From CBDFHV01 sp965247705 (GTDB lineage: Bacteria; Pseudomonadota; Alphaproteobacteria; Rhodospirillales; CAMCUA01), in the NCBI GenBank assembly GCA_965247705.1, contig CBDFHV010000081.1, forward strand, positions 186,001 to 250,000: a stretch of 64,000 nucleotides of DNA. The letters run 5' to 3'. This document shows positions 33,806 to 47,200 of this stretch, in pieces. Position numbers and translations under genes: made by a program. The notes under the pieces are model-generated. The model searched no databases. It was not told the origin of the DNA and saw nothing but the letters and a program-made list of their open reading frames with translations. Every line of letters starts with the position of its first letter. Positions within the stretch are counted from its first letter, which is position 1.

Positions 33806-35482
33806 ATGCGGCGCAAACCTGTGAGACAACCCGAACCGGTGAACGACCGATCGACGGCGGTCCCCCCGGCGGCGGACATCGGCCGGTTGTGGCTGGCGGC
33901 GATCGCCGCGCTGGTCCTGTTTCCCGTCCATTCGTTGCGCGCCGAGGCGCCGGTGGACGGCGCCTGGTCCGGGGCCATGATCAGCAGCGACAGTTCCCGC
34001 TCGCGCAGTGGCCTCGACCGGCAGGAAATCTGCGGCTTCGACCGGGTCGATTTCGAGGCCACCGTGAACGGCGGCCGGTTCGAGGCGCGGGTGAGTCACA
34101 AGGGCCGAAGCGTCACGCTTGCCGCCACGCCGCGGGGCAACGGCACGGTCTCCCTGTGGTTCGATTGGCGCATCGAAGGGGGAACCGTACAGACGAAGCT
34201 TGAAGGGCGATTTTCCCGGCACGCCTTTATCGGCAGGACCTACGGCACCTATCGGTCCAGGGATATGCGGGAAAGCGGCGATGTAACGTGCCGGGCGAAC
34301 TTGATCATGGCGGCGGCGCCACTTACGGTTGGGGACGCGATCAACACCCGCCTCTTGGCCGGGCCCGATGCCTCCGCGCAGGAGGTGCTGACGGTCCTCG
34401 AAGCGGAAGCCGGCCGGGCCGCCTCCCGCCAGGCCGCGGCCGCCCCCCAAAGTCCGCCAGCGGAAGCCGTGGCGCCTTCCCCGGCGCCGCCCGCCGAGAA
34501 AGCGCCGGAAACCAAAGCGCCGCCATCCACCCTGGGAGAGTCGTCGCCGCTGACCCCTCAGGGTCTCAAGGAACAGCTGGCCTTGTTGAAGGAGTTGCTC
34601 GACGGGGGCATATTGACGCCGACGGAATTCGAACGACGCAAGCACGCCTTGCTCGACCGCGCCTTCGGCCGCACCCCGTCGACACCGAGGTTGCCGTCGC
34701 CGGGAGTAGCGCCGCCGCAAACGCTCACCATCGCGGTCCCGAATCAGAAAATCGGACCCACGGCGCCCGGCGATGTGGACTGGGGCCGTTACCACGCTCT
34801 GATTATCGGCATCAACGACTACCGCCACCTGCCCCCGCTGCGCACCGCGGTCGCCGATGCCAAAAAGGTCTCGGAAGTCCTGGCCCGCGATTACGGCTTC
34901 GCGGTGCGGCTGCTGCTCAACCCGACCCGGGCCCAGATCGTCGATGCCCTCGACGAATATCGGGAAACTCTGGTCGGCGACGACAACCTTCTCATTTACT
35001 ACGCCGGCCATGGCTGGCTGGACGAGGCGGCGAACTGGGGCTATTGGCTACCGGCGGATGCCCAACCCAACCGTCGGCATCAGTGGGTCTCCAACGCCAC
35101 CATCACAGATACCCTGCGCACGCTGCTGGCGAAGCATGTGATGATCGTCGCCGACAGCTGCTATTCCGGCGCCCTCACCCGCAGTGCGCCCGTGCTGTTG
35201 CGCAGTGCCGACTATTGGCAGCGCATTTCCCAAAAGGCGGCCCGCGTCACGCTCACCTCCGGCGGCCTGGAGCCGGTGGCCGACAGCGACGGGTCGGGCC
35301 ACTCGCCCTTCGCCAGCGCCTTTATCGAAGCCCTGGGGAACAACAAGAAAATCATGGATGGCACGACGCTGTTCTCCAAGATGCGCCGTCCGGTCATGCT
35401 GAAGGCCAACCAGACGCCCGAGTACTCCGACGTTCGCAGCGCTGGGCACGACGGTGGCGATTTCGTGTTCGTGCGCCAATAA
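33806..35482 (+). CDS. Caspase-like (peptidase C14) protein with SHOCT-like segment
   Basis: 558 residues. After a short basic tail there is a membrane or signal segment (LWLAAIAALVLFPVHSLRAE, about 30-49), an exported beta-rich region (DGAWSGAMISSD, about 50-170), and a Pro/Ala-rich linker (about 205-245). A SHOCT-like helical hairpin (LALLKELLDGGILTPTEFER, about 256-275) follows, then a caspase-fold domain (about 325-540). The caspase dyad is visible: His in LLIYYAGHGWLDEA and Cys in VIVADSCYSGALTR-like MIVADSCYSGALTR. Bacterial caspase-like proteins cleave after Arg/Lys or Asp; substrate unknown. It follows rodA by 51 bases and may be transcribed with the rod operon. Confidence 0.85.
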   Translation: MRRKPVRQPEPVNDRSTAVPPAADIGRLWLAAIAALVLFPVHSLRAEAPVDGAWSGAMISSDSSRSRSGLDRQEICGFDRVDFEATVNGGRFEARVSHKGRSVTLAATPRGNGTVSLWFDWRIEGGTVQTKLEGRFSRHAFIGRTYGTYRSRDMRESGDVTCRANLIMAAAPLTVGDAINTRLLAGPDASAQEVLTVLEAEAGRAASRQAAAAPQSPPAEAVAPSPAPPAEKAPETKAPPSTLGESSPLTPQGLKEQLALLKELLDGGILTPTEFERRKHALLDRAFGRTPSTPRLPSPGVAPPQTLTIAVPNQKIGPTAPGDVDWGRYHALIIGINDYRHLPPLRTAVADAKKVSEVLARDYGFAVRLLLNPTRAQIVDALDEYRETLVGDDNLLIYYAGHGWLDEAANWGYWLPADAQPNRRHQWVSNATITDTLRTLLAKHVMIVADSCYSGALTRSAPVLLRSADYWQRISQKAARVTLTSGGLEPVADSDGSGHSPFASAFIEALGNNKKIMDGTTLFSKMRRPVMLKANQTPEYSDVRSAGHDGGDFVFVRQ

Positions 35483-35528
35483 TACGGCCAGCAATATCGC
35501 CAGACGTAACAAGCAGCAGGAGGACCCC

Positions 35529-35912
35529 ATGCCCACTCCGGCAGACGACCGGCCCGCCGTCGCCGTCGGTCACGTGTCCATGACCGTTGGCGATCTGGAG
35601 GCGGCGAACCGCTACTTCGTGGATTTCGGCATGCGCCCGATTGCCCTCAATGACAGCGTGGCCGTGCTCGAGCTTCGCGGCGGCACCCATCTGGTGCTGC
35701 GCCGGGCCGACGGGTCCCTGGCCCCGGGGCGGGAGGCCTCTTTCGACATCATGGTCGACGATATCGACGCCGCCCACGGGGAGTGCGCGGCGCGGGAACT
35801 CGATCCGTCGGAGATCCGGCGCGGGCGCATTCACGACGACTTCACGGTCACCGGCCCCGACGAAGGCGTTCTGAAGGTCACTTCCTCCCACGCCGGCGAT
35901 CGGCCCGTGTGA
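35529..35912 (+). CDS. Glyoxalase/VOC superfamily protein
   Basis: 127 residues forming one vicinal-oxygen-chelate module pair: AVGHVSMTVGDLEAANRYFV opens the first beta-alpha-beta-beta-beta unit and SFDIMVDDIDAAHGECAARE the second. Potential metal ligands include the first His and the Glu in VLELRGGTHLVL. Function (isomerase, dioxygenase or resistance protein) cannot be decided. ATG 35529 with AGGAGGA just upstream. It precedes secA. Confidence 0.8.
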   Translation: MPTPADDRPAVAVGHVSMTVGDLEAANRYFVDFGMRPIALNDSVAVLELRGGTHLVLRRADGSLAPGREASFDIMVDDIDAAHGECAARELDPSEIRRGRIHDDFTVTGPDEGVLKVTSSHAGDRPV

Positions 35913-35940
35913 GGCATGTTTTTCGCTGCCGGCCCCCGCG

Positions 35941-35969
35941 TTGACACCGGGGGAACGGCTCTCTATCTG
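35941..35969 (+). promoter_or_regulatory. Probable promoter of secA
   Basis: TTGACA (35941-35946), a 17-base spacer and TATCTG (35964-35969). It lies about 65 bases before the secA ATG, with no other gene between. Confidence 0.6.
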
Positions 35970-36034
35970 TTGACCAGGGCCGGGAAGCCCCGTTCTCTCT
36001 GTGCGCGAAACCGATTTTCTCCCGAGGATTCTTC

Positions 36035-38776
<2,742 letters not shown>

Positions 38777-38798
38777 CCGCCGCCGGAGGCGCTGTGGC

Positions 38799-39929
38799 GT
38801 GGATTCCCTTACCCAGTTTGCCCTCGGCGCCGGGGTCGGCGTTGCCCTGCTGGGACGCCGCCTGGGCCCGCGGCGGGCGATCCTGGTGGGCGGCGCGCTC
38901 GGCGTGGCGCCCGATCTGGACGTCTTCTTTCCCTTCGCCGATCCGGTCGATTCGTTCACCCTGCACCGGGGACACACCCACTCGCTGATCCTTCAGGCGG
39001 CGGTCACGCCCTTGTTCGGCGAAGGGCTGAGGCGCCTCATGGCTGACCTCCGCCAGGCGCCCGTCCTTCTGACCTACGCCGCCGTCTACCTGTGCCTCGC
39101 CACCCATGCCCTACTCGACGCGGTGACCATCTACGGCACCCGCCTCCTGTGGCCCCTGTGGGACGGAGCGGTGGGCGTCGGCTCCATTTTCATCATCGAT
39201 CCCCTCTACACCCTGCCCCTGCTGGTCCTGGTGATTTGGGGGTTGTGCCTGCATTCCTGGTCGGCCCGATTGCGTGGGGTCGTGATCGCTGGCCTAGGCC
39301 TGTTCACTGCCTACCTGGGATGGGGACTGGTCGGGCAGCAGGTGACCGAAGCGCGGGCGCGGACCATGCTCGCCGAGGCGGGGGTCGCGCCCGAGCGGAT
39401 GATGGTCACGCTGACACCCTTCAACACGCTCCTCTGGCGCGCCATCGTCATGGACGGGGATCGCTACCTCAACGTCTACCTGCCCCTCTTCGCCCCCGGG
39501 ACGGAGACCGTCTATGCCCACCCGTCGGGTCGGGACCTGGCCGGTTGCCTGAACGGAAATCCCGCTTTGGGGAAGCTGGCCACATTCTCCCACGGCTTCT
39601 TCCGCGTCGATGGGACGGCGGATCGGGTCGTGGTTTCGGATCTGCGCATGGGCCTGACGCCCCACTATGCCTTCCGCTTCGTCATCGCCGAGGAACGAGA
39701 CGGCGAGCTTCGCCCGGTACCGCCCCGCCGGCTTGGCGGACCCCGGAGTGCCGACGGGGACTGGTCATGGCTGTGGGCGGGCTTGCACGGCGAGCGGAAC
39801 GTCCGGCCAGTGGAAATCGCGGCGGCGATAGATCCGGCGGCGCTGAAAGCCCCGGAGAGCGTGGCCGCCAAGACATCCGCGCCGTCGTGCCAAGGCCGCG
39901 CGGATTCGGGAGAATTGGTGCGGGGCTGA
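38799..39929 (+). CDS. YdjM-like membrane-bound metal-dependent hydrolase family protein
   Basis: 376 residues. The N-terminal half has several membrane segments and the family pattern: MDSLTQFALGAGVGVALLGR, GALGVAPDLDVFFPF, HRGHTHSLI and ATHALLDAVTIYGTRLLWPL, with Asp and His residues that form the proposed metal site. The C-terminal half (about 185-340) is a soluble beta-rich region. GTG start 38799 with GGAGGC eight bases upstream. Function unknown. It follows secA by 22 bases and is followed by an MFS gene. Confidence 0.8.
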   Translation: MDSLTQFALGAGVGVALLGRRLGPRRAILVGGALGVAPDLDVFFPFADPVDSFTLHRGHTHSLILQAAVTPLFGEGLRRLMADLRQAPVLLTYAAVYLCLATHALLDAVTIYGTRLLWPLWDGAVGVGSIFIIDPLYTLPLLVLVIWGLCLHSWSARLRGVVIAGLGLFTAYLGWGLVGQQVTEARARTMLAEAGVAPERMMVTLTPFNTLLWRAIVMDGDRYLNVYLPLFAPGTETVYAHPSGRDLAGCLNGNPALGKLATFSHGFFRVDGTADRVVVSDLRMGLTPHYAFRFVIAEERDGELRPVPPRRLGGPRSADGDWSWLWAGLHGERNVRPVEIAAAIDPAALKAPESVAAKTSAPSCQGRADSGELVRG

Positions 39930-39933
39930 CACG

Positions 39934-41133
39934 ATGATCCGCAGCCTGGCGTTTCGACACGGGGACTTCCGGCGTCTGTGGCTGGGCGCCACCTGTAACA
40001 GCATCGGCATGAACGGCGAGCAGGTGGTCATCAGCCTGCTGGTGTATCAGATTACCGGATCGACGGCCTGGGTCGGCGTCGTGCTGGCCCTCAATTTCGT
40101 GCCCTACGCGGTGTTCGGCGGCCTGTCGGGCGCCGTCGCCGACTGGATGGACCGGCGGATCCTGCTGCGGCGGGTAGAGCTTTGCATCGCCGCCAACCTG
40201 TTGTTGTTCGCCGCCCTCATGGGGGCCGGATTCGCCGACCGCTGGACCATTCTGGCTTTCACCCTGATCAGCGGCAGCTTGCGCGCCCTGCACCAGCCCG
40301 TTCGCGCCAGCTATGCCTACGACATCGTCGGCGGAGAACATGTGGTCAGCGGAATTGGGCTTCTCAACCTGGGCAGCCGCGTCGGCCAATTGGCGGGCGC
40401 CCTTGTGGCCGGGTTCGCCACCGAGCGGCTTGGCGCGCCGGCGGCGCTGTTGTCCCTGGCGTTCCTCCACGGCGGCGCTTATGGCCTCTTCGCCCACCTT
40501 CGCACGCAGGGCCTGGCGACCACCATCGCGCGGGTGCCCATGGGTCAGAATCTGCGGGAATTCCTGGCCGAGGCGCGAAGCAACCGGGTCCTGCTGATGC
40601 TGGTGGTCGTCACCGCCTCGGTCGAAGTGTTCGGCTTCTCCTTCGCCACCGCCCTGCCCGAACTGGCCACCCAGCGTCTGGCCATGGGCGCGGAGGGGTT
40701 GGGCCTGTTGCACGCGGCCCGCGCCGTCGGCGGTATTGCCGCCACCCTGCTGTTGTCGGTCCTCAACCCGGCGCGGGGACGGGGCAATGTCTACATCGGC
40801 GTCATCGGCGCCTTCGGCGTCAGTCTTCTGATGCTGTCGGCCGCCGGCTCCCTGTGGGCCGCCCTGTCCGCGCTGTTCTTCGTTTCCGGCATGGCCGCCG
40901 CCTCCGACGTGCTGACCCAGTCCATGATGCAGGTGAGCGTGCCCAATCACCTGCGGGGCCGGGCCATGGGCGCCTGGGTCTTCGCCATCGGCTCCGCCCC
41001 CCTGGGCCATCTGGAGATGGGGGCGCTGGCCACCGTCCTCGGCCTCGGCCCGGCGCTTTTCGCCAACGGCCTGGGCCTGATCGCCATCGGCCTGTTCGCG
41101 GTCGTCGCGGTGCCGCGGCTGAGGCGGCTGTAA
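39934..41133 (+). CDS. MFS transporter (MFS_3/EntS-like)
   Basis: 399 residues with about 11-12 membrane helices. The N-terminal FRRLWLGATCNSIGMNGEQV and the loop SGAVADWMDRRILLRRVELC are typical of the EntS/MFS_3 branch of exporters, which includes siderophore and drug exporters. No substrate can be assigned. Four bases after the preceding gene, so co-transcribed with it. Confidence 0.88.
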   Translation: MIRSLAFRHGDFRRLWLGATCNSIGMNGEQVVISLLVYQITGSTAWVGVVLALNFVPYAVFGGLSGAVADWMDRRILLRRVELCIAANLLLFAALMGAGFADRWTILAFTLISGSLRALHQPVRASYAYDIVGGEHVVSGIGLLNLGSRVGQLAGALVAGFATERLGAPAALLSLAFLHGGAYGLFAHLRTQGLATTIARVPMGQNLREFLAEARSNRVLLMLVVVTASVEVFGFSFATALPELATQRLAMGAEGLGLLHAARAVGGIAATLLLSVLNPARGRGNVYIGVIGAFGVSLLMLSAAGSLWAALSALFFVSGMAAASDVLTQSMMQVSVPNHLRGRAMGAWVFAIGSAPLGHLEMGALATVLGLGPALFANGLGLIAIGLFAVVAVPRLRRL

Positions 41134-41155
41134 TACCAAACCGCGACGAGGGGAC

Positions 41156-41839
41156 ATGATCGTGAAAATCAACGCCGACTTCGACCAGCGCGTCGTACTC
41201 CACACCGACGATATCCCGTGGCGGGACTCGCCCATGCCCGGTGTCAGCCGCCGTCTGCTCGACCGGATTGGCGACGAAGTGGCGCGGGCGACGAGCATCG
41301 TGCGGTATGACCCCGGCAGCCGGTTTTCGCCCCATGTCCATGGTGGCGGCGAGGAGTTCATCGTCCTCGAAGGCGTCTTCCAGGACGAACATGGCGACTT
41401 TCCGGCCGGCGCCTATATCCGCAATCCGCCCCAGTCGCGCCACACGCCGGGCTCGGAACCGGGCTGCGTGATCTTCGTCAAGCTGTGGCAGTTCGATCCG
41501 GATGACCGCAGCCACGTCCGCATCGACATGAACCGGATCGGCACCGTCGCCGACCCGGGGCGGCCGGGCGTCGAGGTGACGCCGCTCTTTTTGGGTGCCG
41601 GCGAGGACGTACGCGTCGAACGGTGGGCGCCCCATGCGGCGGCAAGCTTCAGGGCCGAAGGGGGCGCCGAGCTTTTGATCCTCGAGGGCGCCGCGACCGA
41701 GAGCGGCGAGCCGCTGCACCGCCATTCATGGGTTCGCATCCCCGACGGCGCAACCACGGCGCTCGAGGCCGGCCACGAGGGTGCGCGACTCTGGATCAAG
41801 ACCGGCCACTTGCGGGAGATCACGTCTCCGCCACCGTGA
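41156..41839 (+). CDS. Cupin-domain (ChrR-like) protein
   Basis: 227 residues with two cupin half-units. The first carries the metal-binding pattern FSPHVHGGGEEFIVLEGVFQ; the second has ELLILEGAATESGEPLHRHS. The sequence resembles the C-terminal cupin of ChrR anti-sigma factors without the zinc-binding anti-sigma domain, so an enzyme or sensor role is likelier than sigma binding. Start ATG 41156 follows a GAGGGG. Confidence 0.78.
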   Translation: MIVKINADFDQRVVLHTDDIPWRDSPMPGVSRRLLDRIGDEVARATSIVRYDPGSRFSPHVHGGGEEFIVLEGVFQDEHGDFPAGAYIRNPPQSRHTPGSEPGCVIFVKLWQFDPDDRSHVRIDMNRIGTVADPGRPGVEVTPLFLGAGEDVRVERWAPHAAASFRAEGGAELLILEGAATESGEPLHRHSWVRIPDGATTALEAGHEGARLWIKTGHLREITSPPP

Positions 41840-41894
41840 TTGGCGAGGCAGTATCCCGAATTATCAAATCGAGACTTTCGGTACGCCACCGGGT

Positions 41895-42728
41895 CTATTC
41901 CGCGTTCGGCACCGCCACAAAGACTTCGCGCCGCAGAAGATCGTCGCCGATGGCCGCAAGCTTGGAGCGCCATTCGGCGAGACGCTCGGCGACCATGTTG
42001 GCGCCCATGAGGGCGACCAAACCCTCCGTCTGGGCCTCGTCCGCCTCGAGTTGGCGACGGCAGGAGGCGGCGTATTCCGCCGTGATGTCCTCGTGGCCGG
42101 TCACCTTCCAGCCCGTCTGAACGAGCAGCGTGGGGTATTCGCTGTCCGATTCGACGAATTCCGGCCCATTGGCCAGGGCACGACCACGGTCCTCGGCCGA
42201 AAGGCCCGGCGCGATGGAGATGACAGTGAACGCCATGCGCCCCTGACGCCGAATCGCCCCTCGGCAGGCGGCAAGGACGGAACGCTTTTGCCGCAGACAG
42301 CACAAGAGGTCGCTATGGCTGATGGCGTCGAAACAGCCTTCTGGAAAGGGCAAGGCCGCGGCATCGGAGGAAGCGACCAGAACCCGTCGTTGGATGCCGT
42401 CACTGGCGGCCCTTTGCGCCGCGATCCGAAGACCGGCCAGGGGAAGATCGGCGAGCACGATGTCGCAACCGCTTTTCCTGGCCATGTAAAGCCCCGGCCA
42501 ACCGGATCCGGCTCCCAAGTCGAGCAGGCGCATGCCCGGACGCAAGGCCAGGCGCCCGACCATGTGCTCGGCCTCGGCCGTGGTCGTCCAGCTGCTGCCC
42601 CCATAGTCGCAGCCGCACACGCTGCGCTCGATGGTCAACATGACCGGCGATTGCGCCCTCTCATAGAGGGATTCGAAGCGCTCTTTCTGAGCCCGTTCTT
42701 CCGGACTGCATCCGATCCACCCCTGCAT
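41895..42728 (-). CDS. Class I SAM-dependent methyltransferase
   Basis: 277 residues. Motif I RLLDLGAGSGWPGLYMARKS, acidic post-I residue in CDIVLADLPLAGLRIA, motif II-like LPFPEGCFDAISHSDLLCCL. N-terminal CGCDYGGSSWTTTAEAEHMV is unusual and cysteine-rich. No conserved C-terminal domain that names the substrate. Transcribed convergently with the cupin gene and divergently from the efflux operon. Confidence 0.82.
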   Translation of the reverse strand: MQGWIGCSPEERAQKERFESLYERAQSPVMLTIERSVCGCDYGGSSWTTTAEAEHMVGRLALRPGMRLLDLGAGSGWPGLYMARKSGCDIVLADLPLAGLRIAAQRAASDGIQRRVLVASSDAAALPFPEGCFDAISHSDLLCCLRQKRSVLAACRGAIRRQGRMAFTVISIAPGLSAEDRGRALANGPEFVESDSEYPTLLVQTGWKVTGHEDITAEYAASCRRQLEADEAQTEGLVALMGANMVAERLAEWRSKLAAIGDDLLRREVFVAVPNAE

Positions 42729-42910
42729 TCGGCATTCGTCCTACGCCGCGATCGCACGGACGCAAGCTTAGCAGCATTGGCCTCGAGGGACGCTTTCGGC
42801 TTGACCGATCCCCCGCGCGGAGGTCGGTCGAGACACCCCTCCCCACCGCCAGCGTTGATCCCCCGGCCCCTTTGGCCGATTGTGGGCGGCTGATTTGACG
42901 TGGGACATCA

Positions 42911-44284
42911 ATGAAGACCTTTTTGCGCCGACACGGCCGTAAGCTCCTGGTAGTGCCGCCCTTGGCGCTGGGCGTGCTGATCGTCGCGGTCGCCGTTCAG
43001 ACCCGCGAGGGGCCGCAGCGGGTCGAGGTGCGCGAGCGGGTGACGCCGGTGCGGGTGGTGCCGGCGCCGGCGGTGGACGTGGTGCCGCGGGCCCTGGCCT
43101 ACGGCAACGTGCAGCCGGGCAAGGTGTGGGAGGCGGTGGCCCAGGTGAAGGGCACGGTGATCGCCCGCCACCGCCACCTGGAAAAGGGCGCCATCCTTGC
43201 CGCCGGGACCGAGCTTCTGCGCATCGATCCCACCGACTATCGCCTCGCCGTGGCCCAGATCGAGGCCAATATCCGCGCCGTGGAGGCGCAGCTTGCGGAA
43301 CTGGACGTGCGGGCGCGCAACACCGAACGCTCCCTGGCCATCGAGAACCGCAATCTGGACCTCTCCCAAAAGGACCTGGAGCGCAAGCGGCAACTGGTGC
43401 GCAACCGGACCGTTTCCCAGGCCGCCGTCGACGACGAGGAACGCGCGGTCCTGGCCGGCGAACAGGCGATGCAGACCCTGCGCAACACCCTCAACCTGAT
43501 CCCGGCCGAACGGGCCGTCCTGGACGCGCAAAAGTCCCAGTTGGAAGCCCAGCTCGCGGCCGCCCGGCGGGACCTGGACCGCACCATTATCGTCGCCCCC
43601 TTCGACTGCCGGATCGCGGCGGTCAACGTGGAGGAGGCCCAGTTCGCCGCCCAGGGCCAGGTCCTGGTGGAGGCCGACAGCCTGGACGTGGCCGAGGTAA
43701 ACGCTCAGGTGCCGATCAGCAACATGTTCAATCTGCTGCCTCCGGGAATGGCGATCCCAATAAACGCGGGCACGATCATGCCCCGGCTGCGGGAGATCGT
43801 CGACCTGAAGGCCGTCGTCCGCCTGCGGACCGGCGACGTGGACGCCGAGTGGGAGGCCCGGTTCGAGCGGGTCAGCGACACGGTGGGTCCGCGCACCCGC
43901 ACCGTTGGCGTCATCGTCGCGGTGGACAGGCCCTACCAGAAGGCGGAAGCGGGGCGACGGCCGCCCCTGGTCAAGAACATGTACGTCGAGGTCGAACTGC
44001 GCGGCCGGCCCCGGGCCAACGCGGTGATCATTCCCCGCGCCGCCCTTCACGGCGGCCGGGTCCGCATCGCCGGACCCGACAACCGGCTGGTCGTCCGCGA
44101 TGTCGAGGTGGGTTTCGCCCAGACCAACTTCCTGGTTGTGCGTGAGGGGCTGGAAGCGGGGGAACGGGTCATCGTCTCGGACCTGGCCTCGGCCGTCGAG
44201 GGCATGCTGCTCGAGCCGGCGGCCGACGAGGCGGCGGCGGCCGAGCTGATCGCCGAGGCCCTGGGCAACACGCCGGTCCGATGA
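42911..44284 (+). CDS. RND efflux periplasmic adaptor (HlyD/AcrA-type)
   Basis: 457 residues. An N-terminal membrane segment (LLVVPPLALGVLIVAVAVQT), barrel-sandwich hybrid halves (VAQVKGTVIARHRHLEKGAI; VAPFDCRIAAVNVEEAQFAA), a central alpha hairpin coiled coil (about 105-205, ARNTERSLAIENRNLDLSQK) and beta-barrel/membrane-proximal domains. It bridges the inner-membrane pump and an outer-membrane channel; no TolC homologue is nearby. The stop overlaps the start of the pump gene. Confidence 0.92.
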   Translation: MKTFLRRHGRKLLVVPPLALGVLIVAVAVQTREGPQRVEVRERVTPVRVVPAPAVDVVPRALAYGNVQPGKVWEAVAQVKGTVIARHRHLEKGAILAAGTELLRIDPTDYRLAVAQIEANIRAVEAQLAELDVRARNTERSLAIENRNLDLSQKDLERKRQLVRNRTVSQAAVDDEERAVLAGEQAMQTLRNTLNLIPAERAVLDAQKSQLEAQLAAARRDLDRTIIVAPFDCRIAAVNVEEAQFAAQGQVLVEADSLDVAEVNAQVPISNMFNLLPPGMAIPINAGTIMPRLREIVDLKAVVRLRTGDVDAEWEARFERVSDTVGPRTRTVGVIVAVDRPYQKAEAGRRPPLVKNMYVEVELRGRPRANAVIIPRAALHGGRVRIAGPDNRLVVRDVEVGFAQTNFLVVREGLEAGERVIVSDLASAVEGMLLEPAADEAAAAELIAEALGNTPVR

Positions 44285-47200
44285 TCCGCTACTTCGCCGC
44301 CCATCCGACCGCCGCCAACCTGCTGATGGTGGCGTTTCTGGTCGTCGGCCTGGCGGCCGCGCCGACGGTCAAGCGGGAAACCTTTCCCGACATTCCGGCC
44401 GACAAGGTGGAGGTTCGGGTGCCCTTCCCGGCGGCCACGGCGGAGGACGTGGAGGAAGCCATCTGCCAGCGGATCGAGGACGTGGCCGATGGTATCGACA
44501 ACCTGGAGGAAACCCGCTGCGAGGCCCGCGAAAGCGTCGCCATCGCGACCCTGGTGATGCGGGAAGGCGGCGACCTGGACCGCTTCCTCGACGACGTGAA
44601 GACAGAGATCGATGCCATCGACGAGTTCCCCGACGACGCCGAGGACCCGGTGACGCGGCAACTGGGGCGCACCGATTTCGTGGCCTCCGTCGCCGTCGCC
44701 GGCACCATGCCGCCCGAGGACCTGAAGGCCTATGCCGAACGCATGAAGGACGAACTTCTGACCATCCCGGGGGTCTCCCAGGTCCGCATCGAGGGGTTCT
44801 CCCAGCACCAGATCCGCATCGAAGTGCCAGGGGCGACCATGCGCCAGTTCGGCCTCAGCATCGACGATCTGGCGGACCTGGTGGCCAGCCAGAGCCTGAA
44901 ACTGCCGGCGGGCACGGTGGAAACCCGGGAAACCACGGTGCTGATCCGCTTCGACGACGAGCGCCGCCGGCCCCGGGATTTCCGCGACCTGGTGGTGGTG
45001 GCCTCGGAAAGCGGGTCCGAGATCCGCCTCGGCGACATCGCCACCATCACCGACCGGTTCGAACTGGAGGAGGACAAGAGCTTCTTCAACGGCCAGCGGG
45101 CCGCCTTCCTGGCGGTGGAAAAGGGCAAGGGCGACGACACCCTCGACGTGGTCGACGCCTTGAATGCCTACCTGGCCGAGGAACGGGTCCGCGCACCGCC
45201 GGGGATGAGTTTTCAGATCACCCGCGACCTGGCCTCCATCGTCCGCGACCGGCTGAACATGCTGGTCAGGAACGGGGCTCAGGGCCTGGGGCTGGTGTTT
45301 CTCGTCATGTGGCTGTTTTTCGGCCTGCGCTATTCGTTCTGGGTGTCGGCGGGGCTTCCGGTGGCCTTCATGGGGACCATCGCCGGCATGGCGGCGGCCG
45401 GATATTCCTTCGACATGATCACCATGGTCGGCCTGTTGATCGCGGTCGGGCTGTTGATGGACGACGCCATCGTCATTTCGGAGAACATCGCCCGCCACCG
45501 CCAGGCGGGCCTTCCGCCCCTCGAGGCCGCCGTGGTGGGGACCCGGGAGGTGGCGCCGGGGGTGCTGGCCTCCTTCGTGACCACGGTCAGCGTTTTCGGC
45601 GCCCTGGCCTTTCTCAAGGGCGACATCGGGTCGGTGCTCAAGGTGCTGCCGGTGATCCTGATCCTGACTCTGTCCTTCAGCCTGGTGGAGGCGTTCCTGA
45701 TCCTGCCCCACCATCTGATGGGGGCGCTTCGGGCCGCCGACCGGTCTCGGCGCAGGGGTTTTCGCGCCCGTTTCGACGCCGCGCTGGCCCGCTTCACGGA
45801 GGACCGGCTGGGACGCCTGGTGGATGCCGCGGTCGCCTGGCGCTACCTGACCGTGGGGGTGATCGGCGCCTTGTTTTTCGCCTCCGTCGCCATGCTGGCG
45901 GGCGGCGTGCTCAAGTTCCGGGCTTTTCCCGACATCGAGGGCAACGTGATCGAGGCGCGGCTGCTGCTGCCCCAAGGCACGCCCCTTGCCCGAACCGAGG
46001 CGGTGGTGGCGCGCCTGGTGGCGGCGATCCGGAAGGTGGGCGAGGACCTGGCGCCGCAGCAGCCAGGAGGCCAGTCCCTTGTGCGCAACGTCGGTGTCCA
46101 GTTCGACAAGAACCAGGACGCCTACGAATCCGGTGCCCACATCGCCACGGTGATCGTCGACCTGCTGAAATCCGAGGCCCGCAACGCCCGCCTGGACGAC
46201 GTCCTCAACCGCTGGCGGACCCGTGTGGGGAGCCTGCCCGACGTCATCTCCATCAAGTTCACCGAACCCCAGTTGGGACCGGCGGGCCGCCCCATCGACA
46301 TCCGGCTGGTGGGCCGGGATCTGGCAAACTTGAAGGCCGCCTCGACGGAGCTCCTCGACTGGCTCGGCGGCTATCGGGGCGTCTTTGACCTCTCCGACGA
46401 CTTGCGCCCGGGAAAGCCGGAAGTGCGGCTGCGGCTGCGCGACGGGGCCACGGCCCTGGGGCTGAACGCGGCGCAAGTGGCGGGGCAGTTGCGGGCGGCG
46501 TTCCACGGCAGCACCGCCTCGGAGATCCAAGTGGGCCCCGAAGACTACGAAATCGACATCCGCCTGTCGGGGAAGGACCGCGACAGCCTGGCGGATCTCG
46601 CCTATTTCACCATCACTCTGCCCGGCGGCGAACAGGTGCCCTTGAACGCCGTGGCGATCCTCGAATCGGGCCGCGGTTACGCGCGCATCAACCGCATCGA
46701 TGGGCGCCGCGCGGTCACCATCCAGGGGGATATCAACGCCGACGAGGCCAATGCCGGCGAGATCATCGCCGACACCCGGGAACGCCTGCTGCCGGACCTC
46801 TTGGCGCGCTACCCCGGGCTCACCGTCGAGCTGGAAGGCCAGGCCAAGGAGGCCGAGGAGACCGGCGGTTCCCTGCGGCGAAACTTCCTGGTCGGCCTGG
46901 TCGCCATCTTCCTGCTGCTGAGTTTCCAGTTCCGCAGCTACGTGGAGCCGATCGTGGTGATGGCGGCCATTCCCCTCGGCCTGGTGGGGGTGGTCTGGGG
47001 CCATCTGGCCATGGGCCTGGAGCTGTCCATGCCCAGCATGGTGGGGTTCGCTTCCCTGGCCGGGGTGGTGGTCAACAACTCAATCCTGCTGGTGACATTC
47101 ATCAAGATCCACCGCAGCCACGGCGAGACCGCCACCGACGGCGCCCGGCGCGCCGCCCGCCAGCGCTTTCGGGCGATCCTGCTCACTTCCCTGACCACGG

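Noticed and set aside
44047..47004. A 985-codon minus-strand frame opposite the RND permease
   Set aside because: Shadow of the pump gene, with no domain and low-complexity composition.
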